NCBI GenBank assembly: GCA_964596865.1
Contig: CAZQVW010000159.1
Span: 1 to 5,899 of the forward strand
Direction: 5' to 3'
DNA from: UBA6382 sp964596865
GTDB lineage: Bacteria > Bacteroidota > Bacteroidia > Bacteroidales > Bacteroidaceae
Length of the DNA stretch: 5,899 bases
The notes below the pieces were generated by a model that was not told where the DNA came from, did not search any database, and worked only from the letters and a program-made list of their open reading frames with translations. The position numbers and the translations under genes were made by a program. The first letter of the stretch is position 1, and each line of letters begins with the position of its first letter. Below are positions 1-5,724 of the stretch, piece after piece.

Positions 1-5
1 GTTTG

Positions 6-13
6 CAAAATTA
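6..13 (-). promoter_or_regulatory. Possible -7 element for a gene to the left of the window
   Basis: The minus strand reads TAATTTTG, matching TAnnTTTG, and would drive transcription leftward out of the window. A TTTG on the same strand at 28-25 is too close (11 bases) to serve as a normal -33 element. The call rests on one short motif only. Confidence 0.3.
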
Positions 14-31
14 CAGCACCCCTACAAATGG

Positions 32-60
32 GATAACCGAGGGGATATATCCCCCTTATC
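32..60. repeat. Strong palindrome with nested flanking arms
   Basis: GGGGATATATCCCC (41-54) is a perfect 14-base palindrome. It is flanked by GATAA (32-36) and TTATC (56-60), which extend the dyad after a 4-to-1 asymmetric bulge. There is no adjacent T run in either direction, so a terminator role is not supported. It could be an operator for a gene to the left of the window or part of a dispersed repeat. Confidence 0.55.
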
Positions 61-220
61 TTATCCTGCTCCCTTTCAATGACATACTTCTTTTCTTCGA
101 ACCACTGCCTATGCGCCATTTTGTGGACAACTTCTGCGAATAATGAAACAGAACTTTAGATTTTTGGTAGGCAAAAGCAACGAATAAGTCTTTATTTACG
201 CACAAAGGACAAATAAGGAA

Positions 221-257
221 GGGGGCGAACACGCCGCAATGCGGCAGATTCGTCCCC
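221..257. terminator. REP-like hairpin 3' of the operon, candidate terminator
   Basis: An outer stem GGGGGCGAA (221-229) pairs with TTCGTCCCC (249-257), with one G-T wobble. A 3x3 internal loop follows, then an inner stem GCCGC (233-237) with GCGGC (241-245) around an AAT loop. It begins 40 bases after the stop codon of the kinase-RapZ gene. On the minus-strand transcript it is followed by a pyrimidine-rich run (CTTCCTTATTTG) and not a clean U tract, so intrinsic termination would be weak. The GC-rich, two-tiered palindrome also resembles dispersed REP-type elements found between convergent or adjacent genes. Confidence 0.65.
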
Positions 258-297
258 TACAGGTTCAATACAAATGCATTCTTGTCTTACCCAACTG

Positions 298-1812
298 CTA
301 TTCTGGCGCGAGCCAGGTATCTATGTCTTGTTCGCGATGGATTAGGTGGATGCGAATATGTGGGAAACGCGCGTGAAGATGCTCGGCCAAGTGTTGGGCG
401 GAATACACGCTGCGATGTTGGCCTCCCGTACACCCAAAACTCACCATCAGATTGGTAAACCCGCGCGAAATATACCTTTCCGTATGATGTTCTATCAGAG
501 CATATACGTGGTCAAGGAATTTGGTGATTTCACCGTCATCTTCCAAAAACTTGATTACGGGCTGATCCAGTCCTGTCATCTTTTTATACTGCTCGTATCG
601 CCCCGGATTGTGGGTGGAACGGCAATCAAACACATAGCCTCCGCCATTGCCACTTTCATCCTTTGGAATACCCTTTTTATATGAGAAACTATATACTGTT
701 ACAGTGAGTTCGCCCCTTGATGTATTGGGTATTGCAGCGGCGGTTGGCTTTGAGGACATAGGTGTGGCATTACTTTTAATTACGCCATAAAGGATTTCTT
801 TCAGATAATGGTAATTGTCTGCGGCACCGGCGGCAAGAATTTCTTTAAGATTATCGATTGCTGGCGGTATAGAACGAACAAAATACTCTTTCTTTTGGAT
901 TAATCCGCGAAATCCGTAGGCTCCCAATACTTGCATTGTCCTAAACAAAACCATAAGGTTCAGTCTGTTTCTTATCTCATCTTTAGAAGTGGGGAGAAGG
1001 GCCGTGCGTGCCTCGATATAATCTTCAATCAGTTTCTCTCGCAGGATTTGGGGATAATGAGCAGATGCTTGCCAAAGGAAAGAGGCCACATCGTATTCCG
1101 GTGGGCCTATTCTGCAGCCTTGGTAATCGATAAAATAAAGTTTGTAAGGATCTTTGTTGTTCTCTATTTCACTTCTATTGCCAAAGCTTTGTTTTATCAT
1201 TATATTTCGCGCTTGAAAATCTCTTAATATAAGCGACTTGCCTGTGTTTGATAAAGCATCGATGTCATTACTTAGCTGACCGAAATCTTCTTGCAGGTGA
1301 TGCTCATTGAAATCGAGGTCTGGCAATAGTTTTAGAAAACAGTATTTGAAATAATTGAGGTCAAACATCACCGATTCGGCATCCATTCTTGGCGTGGGAT
1401 AACAATTGGCAGTATCAAATCCCGTTGCTCCATTGATTTGAAATTGTGGCAACAAGCGGATGGCTTCAGACAGCAATTCTTGCTCTTGGCTGGAATAGTC
1501 TCCGCCATTTTCCCGCCCCTGCTTAATAGCTTGATACAGGGATGTGTTGCCCAAATCTTCCTGCAAGTAGGTCATGTGGTCGTCGCTCACCTCATATATC
1601 TGCGGCACTGGCAATTGGCGATTGTGGAAATGGTGTGTTGCATAGAGAAAGGCGTCGTTTTCTTCTCGTGAGGTGCCGACAGTGCCTATAGCAGTGTGCT
1701 CTCCGTCTGTAAGCCGGAAATAATTTCTACTACTGCCGGAACCGGTATTAAGAGCCTCTATTTCTGGTTTATGTCCAAAGTGATTATAGAATAGATTAGT
1801 GAGCTGAGTCAT
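298..1812 (-). CDS. Sugar kinase (APH/AmgK-like fold) fused to a RapZ C-terminal domain
   Basis: A 504-residue protein with two domains. Residues 1-345 have the aminoglycoside-phosphotransferase fold. There is a Gly/Ser-rich nucleotide loop (GSGSSRNYFRL, 24-34), a catalytic loop LRDFQARNIMI (196-206) with presumed base D198 and metal ligand N203, and a DFG-equivalent IDYQG with D229, followed by GPPEYDVASFLW. The loop has Arg where classical members have His before the Asp. A linker rich in Ala, Ser and Pro (346-368) leads to a RapZ-type domain (369-504) with YSFSYKKGIP, GGGYVFDCR, NPGR, MTGLDQPV and GCTGGQHRSVYSAQHLA (460-476). RapZ's own N-terminal Walker ATPase half is absent. The closest characterised kinase idea is AmgK, an anomeric MurNAc/GlcNAc kinase; the substrate here is inferred. 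A polar insertion of about 15 residues (208-223) separates the catalytic loop from the DFG-like motif. It is the last gene of the cluster, 61 bases after the glycosyltransferase. The ATG at 1812 fits the family N-terminus; no Shine-Dalgarno is visible. Confidence 0.9.
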   Translation of the reverse strand: MTQLTNLFYNHFGHKPEIEALNTGSGSSRNYFRLTDGEHTAIGTVGTSREENDAFLYATHHFHNRQLPVPQIYEVSDDHMTYLQEDLGNTSLYQAIKQGRENGGDYSSQEQELLSEAIRLLPQFQINGATGFDTANCYPTPRMDAESVMFDLNYFKYCFLKLLPDLDFNEHHLQEDFGQLSNDIDALSNTGKSLILRDFQARNIMIKQSFGNRSEIENNKDPYKLYFIDYQGCRIGPPEYDVASFLWQASAHYPQILREKLIEDYIEARTALLPTSKDEIRNRLNLMVLFRTMQVLGAYGFRGLIQKKEYFVRSIPPAIDNLKEILAAGAADNYHYLKEILYGVIKSNATPMSSKPTAAAIPNTSRGELTVTVYSFSYKKGIPKDESGNGGGYVFDCRSTHNPGRYEQYKKMTGLDQPVIKFLEDDGEITKFLDHVYALIEHHTERYISRGFTNLMVSFGCTGGQHRSVYSAQHLAEHLHARFPHIRIHLIHREQDIDTWLAPE

Positions 1813-1873
1813 AATTTGTGTGGTAATAGTGTGTATTATTGCAATGGTGATACCAATTTAATATAAGCGTAGA

Positions 1874-2743
1874 TTAGGCTTTTTGGTGTGTGTGTAGAAT
1901 ATACCTCATGCCGCGAAGCATATTCCGGAGATGGGGCAGGGGAGAGAGCCGTTTTCTCATCTTGATTGCAGTGAGAATTATCCGTGGCAGTGCCATAATT
2001 CTCCCGTACAAGAGGGTGAGCACTGCACCTTTGCTCATTTGGAGGGCAGGCTCCGCGGAGTAAGCCGAAGATGTGGTGACGGCTGCGGTCATTATGATGG
2101 GCTGCGGAAAATAGCTGATTTTAAGTCCATTATTATAGCAATCATGAACAAAGATGTCCTCTTCGCCCATATTTAATACCGGTGCACCGAGGCCAAAACG
2201 GGTGTCAAACTGTGGCCATTGGCGATTTGCCCTCAACACCATGCCCATGGAATTGAAATAGAATCCTTTGGGCATACGTGGATAATCAAATGGCAGCGCC
2301 GGATAGTAGTGGAGTGGGCGACCGTCTACTGTTTGCGCCTGCAAAACCATTAAATCCGCATCTTTGTTTGCTGCTGCCAGTTGTTTTAACTCTTCCAACC
2401 AGTCCTCTTTCAGTCTGACGTCATCATCGGCCAATATCCAGAGGCTATCGGCGTTGGGCTTTGTGGATTTTTGGGCAACAGAAATTGCATTATTCCTATT
2501 AGCTGACAGTCCGCGGCCGTGAATGACAGATAATATCACGTCTTGCCTATTGTGGATTAGTTGGATAGTCGGATTAATATTGTTGGCTAATTCGCTATGC
2601 TTGACATTATTAAGCTCGCTCTCCTCTTTTTGCCAAGAAATGATATATGCCACGTCATTTCTTGGTTTCAGCAGGATTTCTGGCACGCGCTCTATGCGCT
2701 TTCCTATCGTAGAAATCAATATCTTGATGCAGGTGCCCTCCAT
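1874..2743 (-). CDS. GT-A fold glycosyltransferase (family 2-like)
   Basis: A 289-residue protein, probably a cytoplasmic or membrane-associated glycosyltransferase that moves a sugar from a nucleotide donor to a lipid-linked or protein-linked glycan. The N-terminus is ILISTIGKRI (8-17) instead of the usual IIPTYN. HGRGLSANRNNAI (75-87) matches the segment preceding the metal site in family 2 enzymes. WILADDDVRLKEDWLEEL (102-119) carries the DDD motif (106-108) that binds the metal and nucleotide. MGEEDIFVHDCYNNGLKISYFP (192-213) matches the acidic ED motif region of the acceptor side. The last 45 residues are basic and hydrophobic (around 244-283), compatible with peripheral membrane contact; no clear transmembrane helix was seen. 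It starts 31 bases after the aminotransferase stop, so it is probably co-transcribed. The ATG at 2743 was kept because the frame has no better upstream start. Family assignment is firm; donor and acceptor cannot be read from sequence. Confidence 0.87.
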   Translation of the reverse strand: MEGTCIKILISTIGKRIERVPEILLKPRNDVAYIISWQKEESELNNVKHSELANNINPTIQLIHNRQDVILSVIHGRGLSANRNNAISVAQKSTKPNADSLWILADDDVRLKEDWLEELKQLAAANKDADLMVLQAQTVDGRPLHYYPALPFDYPRMPKGFYFNSMGMVLRANRQWPQFDTRFGLGAPVLNMGEEDIFVHDCYNNGLKISYFPQPIIMTAAVTTSSAYSAEPALQMSKGAVLTLLYGRIMALPRIILTAIKMRKRLSPLPHLRNMLRGMRYILHTHQKA

Positions 2744-2774
2744 TTGTCTTGATTGATGTATACAGCCGAGTCTG

Positions 2775-3878
2775 CTATGCTTTCTTAAATCGGTTTATAA
2801 TATCAATAATCTGCTGTTGTTCTTGTGGGGCAAGCGCAGGATTTAATGGGAGACTCAATTCCTGTTGGCACAGCCTCTCGCTCACCGGCAGTGAGTGGGC
2901 GTTCAATTCCTTATATGCCTGCTGTTTATGGGGCGGCAAGGGATAGTGGATTAGCGTCTGCACGCCATTTCCTGTGAGATAGTCTTGCAGTTCGTCTCTG
3001 TAAGGCGAGAATACGGGATAGATGTGCCAAACGCTCTTGTCTTCGTCTTTGCCTTCGTATGGGAGGGTAACATACTCGTTATTAATGCCCTCATTATAAC
3101 GCCTGGCCTGCGAGCGGCGCAATATGTTGTCAGAATCCAAATATTTTAACTTCACATTCAGAATGGCGGCCTGCAGCTCGTCCATTCTGGAGTTTACGCC
3201 CTTAATAATATGGTGGTATTTCTTTTCCGACCCGTAATTACAATACATTTCGGCGACTTCGGCCAATTCCTTGTCATTGGTGATGAGGGCACCGGCATCG
3301 CCAAGCGCCCCAAGGTTCTTGCCCGGATAGAAACTATAAGCTACTGCATCGCAATAGTTGGAAAGATCAAAGCGACCGTGCATTTGGCAGGCATCGTCCA
3401 CGATGGCCAAATGGTATTTGTCGGCCAGTTTTCTCCACGGCCTCATATCCGTATATCGCCCATAGATGTTCACCGGCACTATAGCCACCGTGTTTTCCGT
3501 AATAGCCTTTTCTGCCAAACGGATGTTCATCAGATAGTCGTTTTCATTCACGTCCACTGGCACGGGTGTCATTCCCACTCTACTGATAGCCTCAAAAGAC
3601 GCAATAAATGTGAGACCTGACACCAATACCTCGCCGCCCTTTTTCCAGCCTCTCAGAATTTTCAGAGAGATAAGTGAGGCTGTGAGGGCATCTAATCCAT
3701 TGGCGGTGGTTACGCAGTATTTGGCATTGTTATATTGTGCCCACGCCTTTCGGAAAGCGCCCACCTGATTGCCATTGAGATACCATCCGGAGCGCACCAC
3801 AGTCATCGCGGCTTCTTCTATCTCTTTCTGATGAAGACCGTTCACTTTTCCAAGGTCTAAATATGGTATTTGAATCAT
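2775..3878 (-). CDS. DegT/DnrJ/EryC1/StrS-family PLP sugar aminotransferase, likely FdtB/QdtB-type
   Basis: A 367-residue fold-type I PLP enzyme of normal family length, expected to transfer an amino group from glutamate to a keto-sugar nucleotide in the cytoplasm. It begins IPYLDLG, then SGWYLNGNQV (30-39), the cofactor phosphate region TTANGLDALTASL (57-69) and SGLTFIASFEAI (87-98). DDACQMHG (161-168) supplies the Asp (D162) that contacts the PLP ring nitrogen and the stacking Gln/His side. SFYPGKNLGALGDAGA (182-197) holds the Schiff-base lysine K187. NSRMDELQAAIL (229-240) and HYPLPPHKQQAY (311-322) are standard family motifs. All catalytic residues are present. With an FdtA-like ketoisomerase in the same run of genes, the likely substrate is a dTDP-3-keto-6-deoxyhexose, giving the 3-amino sugar. 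The stretch after DDACQMHG is shorter than in many relatives (HGRFDLSNYCDAVAYSF), which may affect the substrate pocket. It follows a 311-base repeat-bearing spacer and precedes the glycosyltransferase. The gluco or galacto product is undetermined. Confidence 0.92.
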   Translation of the reverse strand: MIQIPYLDLGKVNGLHQKEIEEAAMTVVRSGWYLNGNQVGAFRKAWAQYNNAKYCVTTANGLDALTASLISLKILRGWKKGGEVLVSGLTFIASFEAISRVGMTPVPVDVNENDYLMNIRLAEKAITENTVAIVPVNIYGRYTDMRPWRKLADKYHLAIVDDACQMHGRFDLSNYCDAVAYSFYPGKNLGALGDAGALITNDKELAEVAEMYCNYGSEKKYHHIIKGVNSRMDELQAAILNVKLKYLDSDNILRRSQARRYNEGINNEYVTLPYEGKDEDKSVWHIYPVFSPYRDELQDYLTGNGVQTLIHYPLPPHKQQAYKELNAHSLPVSERLCQQELSLPLNPALAPQEQQQIIDIINRFKKA

Positions 3879-4189
3879 GTTAGTTGTCTAAGTTTTTTCC
3901 TTGTTAAGCGTATTTGCACGACAGTATATGGAAACGTTTTTGTTTAATGCAACTATGCGTCCAATGGCATGTTATATTGCCTCCAGTCGCTGACTGGCGC
4001 TGCGTGGTCCGCGTCCAACGGCATGCAATATTGCCTCCTGTCGCAGACTGGCGCTGCGTGGTCCGCGTCCAATGGCATGCTATAATGCCTCCAGTCGCTG
4101 ACTGGCGCTGCGTGGCGAGCCGGTTGTATCAAAATATTGTGTGTTTTGAATGTGATTCTTTATAAACTTTTCTCATCTCGGCTCAATTA
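3879..4189. other. 311-base spacer between acyltransferase and aminotransferase genes
   Basis: Apart from the tandem repeat, this spacer shows no supported gene. The 82 bases directly upstream of the aminotransferase start (3879-3960) and the 74 bases after the array (4116-4189) are AT-rich. I found no minus-strand TAnnTTTG element here, so a separate promoter for the three downstream genes is not visible. Read-through from the upstream pair is the simplest reading, but an unrecognised promoter cannot be excluded. Confidence 0.7.
3961..4115. repeat. 54-base tandem repeat, 2.9 copies, inside the operon
   Basis: Units are 3961-4014, 4015-4068 and a partial third 4069-4115 (47 bases). By eye, units 1 and 2 differ at 5 of 54 positions, and units 1 and 3 at 2 of 47. 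Each unit holds short inverted repeats: GGCA/TGCC arms near its start (extended to GGCAT/ATGCC in unit 3), then the dyad CCAGTCGCTGACTGG (3983-3997, 4091-4105; variant CCTGTCGCAGACTGG at 4037-4051), then GCG/CGC arms. Because 54 is a multiple of three, the array keeps frames open on both strands, which creates an apparent 83-codon plus-strand frame that I do not accept as a gene. The array lies between the acyltransferase stop and the aminotransferase start and would be transcribed if the genes form one operon. Confidence 0.93.
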
Positions 4190-5155
4190 TCATCGCTGCA
4201 AATCCAGCAGATATGTATCATAACATACTCCTGTGGCTCCGAAACCCTCTTTTTGCGCAGCCAATCCTGCGTTCAGAGAGCCGTCTCTCTCTGTGGAGAC
4301 GCCAAAATCCAAATATGCGCATTTTTGTATGTCCGAATTATGGATTAGATGGTCTATCACCAAATCCAGTGCTCCCATAGCCCGCCCCTCGTCTGACGAG
4401 GCCAAATATTGTGTGTGAGCCACTTGCGGGGATATATACACCACACTTCCGGCCAATATCCGTTTGTCCTGTTTTGCCACATACAATCGGATTTCGTTTG
4501 GAAATCTATGGTGGAGCAATAGTATTTCTTCTGCGGAATGCACCGGCATTACATTATGCCGCCGCATTAATACATCTGTGAGCAGAGTGTGAAATTCTCG
4601 CCAATCCGTTTCGCCTTCAGCCAGATGCACAGCCACGCCGTTTTTCTTTGCCTTCGTTATACTGCGACGCCGCAATTCGCTCATCTTTGCGGGGTGGGAG
4701 AGCCGGATTGTCTGACTAAGATGCCGTTCTTCCAACACTGCCCCCATTATGGTGAGTAAATACAGTTCGTCTTGCGCAGGAACCGTGCTATATATATAAG
4801 GTATAGGCTTGATTTTTAGAAATCGCGCGCCAAATTGTTCTTTATAATGATTTATTGCAAGAGTGAGAATGTTATTTAGATCCTGGCAATGGAGGTGAGG
4901 GGCACAAATAAAACCGCCATAAGTAAGTCCTTCGTGTGAGCATACTGTTTTGTCGTCCTTATTACTAACACATGCGGGCAACAGGGCAATTATTTTCCCC
5001 TTGCTGTTTAGGAACACCAAGGAGGCGTCCTTAAATCTATGCTGATGATAGTCCATATACGGCCGCAGGTGTAATAGGGTGGGTGTGCGCGAGGAACTTA
5101 CAAGCGCATCCCAATCACCCGCCATCTCCTTATTATATGTTCTCAATTCTATCAT
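4190..5155 (-). CDS. FemAB-like GNAT-family acyltransferase
   Basis: A 321-residue protein with the tandem-GNAT look of FemAB-related proteins. An N-terminal half contains LLHLRPYMDYHQHRF (27-41) and THEGLTYGGF-like SHEGLTYGGF (73-82). A basic linker, LRRRSITKAKKNGV (161-174), follows, and a C-terminal acyl-CoA-type half has ILAGSVVY (233-240), HTQYLASSDEGRAMGALDLVIDHLI (247-271) and a conserved end LDFGVS followed by NAGLAAQKEGFGA (295-307). Relatives often use acyl-CoA or aminoacyl donors. Its 4-base ATGA overlap with the ketoisomerase gene implies coupled translation, and the aminotransferase follows. The simplest inference is that it acylates the 3-amino group made by that enzyme, the step done by unrelated left-handed beta-helix transferases (FdtC, QdtC) in the characterised pathways. 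It could instead modify another glycan group or a peptide. Family confidence is high; reaction confidence is moderate. Confidence 0.85.
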   Translation of the reverse strand: MIELRTYNKEMAGDWDALVSSSRTPTLLHLRPYMDYHQHRFKDASLVFLNSKGKIIALLPACVSNKDDKTVCSHEGLTYGGFICAPHLHCQDLNNILTLAINHYKEQFGARFLKIKPIPYIYSTVPAQDELYLLTIMGAVLEERHLSQTIRLSHPAKMSELRRRSITKAKKNGVAVHLAEGETDWREFHTLLTDVLMRRHNVMPVHSAEEILLLHHRFPNEIRLYVAKQDKRILAGSVVYISPQVAHTQYLASSDEGRAMGALDLVIDHLIHNSDIQKCAYLDFGVSTERDGSLNAGLAAQKEGFGATGVCYDTYLLDLQR

Positions 5156-5619
5156 CGCTTATTCTCTATGGCCTCTATGTTCTTTTGAAATGTCTGGAAA
5201 TCATTGATATACCCACCGGCATCATAATCCTGCGAGGCGAGGGTGAGACAGACAGTGCCCTCCTTAAATCCCCACAGTTTGCACCATATCATCGGGGGGA
5301 TGAGCACACCCGTTTGGGGAGAGTCAAGGGTGAAATCTTTCGTGGTATGTCCATCGGAAAGCGTGAGATGAAACTGCCCGTTCACGGCCAACACCAATTC
5401 CCAGCAACTCCTATGAGCGTGCTCTCCGCGCGTGGCCGAGACGGGTGTGTGGTGAATCCAGAATGCCCGCTTTGGCACAAACGGCAATTCGGCCTCCGCT
5501 GTCTGTCTGTCCATCAGTGTCAGGCTGCCCCGCTCGTCTGTGAATGTAGGTAAATCCACAGTCTTGCAATCCATTATTGTAAATTTCCTGCTTATGTTGC
5601 AAGCATAAGAGTCTGTCAT
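5152..5619 (-). CDS. FdtA/QdtA-type cupin: dTDP-4-keto-6-deoxyhexose 3,4-ketoisomerase
   Basis: A single-domain cupin (WxcM-like) of 155 residues from the first ATG. Family members convert dTDP-4-keto-6-deoxyglucose to a dTDP-3-keto-6-deoxyhexose, the first committed step to 3-amino-3,6-dideoxy sugars. Visible motifs are FTDERGSLTLM (26-36), PFVPKRAFWI (46-55), RGEHAHRSCWELVLAVNG (64-81) with the two catalytic-region histidines H67 and H69, FTLDSPQTGVLIPPMIW (96-112), and the closing LASQDYDAGGYINDFQTF (127-144). Characterised family members are about 135-140 residues and begin just before the VDLPxFxDxRG segment. That favours the internal ATG at 5574 (Met16, 140 residues), which has AGGA about 11 bases upstream; the ATG at 5619 has no Shine-Dalgarno. 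It is the first gene of the cluster and overlaps the acyltransferase start by four bases. Whether the product is galacto (FdtA) or gluco (QdtA) cannot be told. Confidence 0.9.
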   Translation of the reverse strand: MTDSYACNISRKFTIMDCKTVDLPTFTDERGSLTLMDRQTAEAELPFVPKRAFWIHHTPVSATRGEHAHRSCWELVLAVNGQFHLTLSDGHTTKDFTLDSPQTGVLIPPMIWCKLWGFKEGTVCLTLASQDYDAGGYINDFQTFQKNIEAIENKR

Positions 5620-5668
5620 ATTCGTTGTTATCTATTTCTGTTTTATGTGTTTATGACAAATACTACTG

Positions 5669-5676
5669 CAAATTTA
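5669..5676 (-). promoter_or_regulatory. Bacteroidota-type -7 promoter element for the operon
   Basis: The minus strand reads TAAATTTG, an exact match to the TAnnTTTG consensus used by the primary sigma factor of Bacteroidota. It lies 49 bases upstream of the ATG at 5619 and 94 bases upstream of the ATG at 5574, so transcription would begin near 5662. No TTTG-like -33 element is found at the usual distance; upstream there is a run of T followed by purine-rich sequence. It is the best promoter candidate for the five-gene run. Confidence 0.5.
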
Positions 5677-5724
5677 CGCAAAAAAAATGATTCTCTCTTC
5701 CATAAGTCTCTTAAAACAAAACTG

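Noticed and set aside
143..187. 14-residue plus-strand frame (MKQNFRFLVGKSNE) as a leader peptide
   Set aside because: It is too short to judge, has no ribosome binding site, and has no gene or attenuator following it on the plus strand.
3210..3620. 136-codon plus-strand frame
   Set aside because: It lies wholly inside the well-supported aminotransferase gene on the other strand and resembles no known family.
3961..4115. CRISPR array
   Set aside because: The units are contiguous near-identical repeats with no unique spacers between them, and no cas gene is present.
3914..4165. 83-codon plus-strand frame with three internal repeats as a repeat protein gene
   Set aside because: It is antisense to the operon, its openness is explained by the 54-base unit being a multiple of three, and no ribosome binding site or family resemblance was seen.
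5083..5553. 156-codon plus-strand frame
   Set aside because: It is the complement of the ketoisomerase gene and the start of the acyltransferase gene, both strongly supported by family motifs.
5411..5602. 63-codon minus-strand frame overlapping the ketoisomerase
   Set aside because: It is an alternative frame of a gene with clear cupin motifs.
5679..5688. Poly-A run (T run on the minus strand) as a terminator of an upstream gene
   Set aside because: No stable stem directly precedes it on the minus strand; it fits better as AT-rich promoter sequence.
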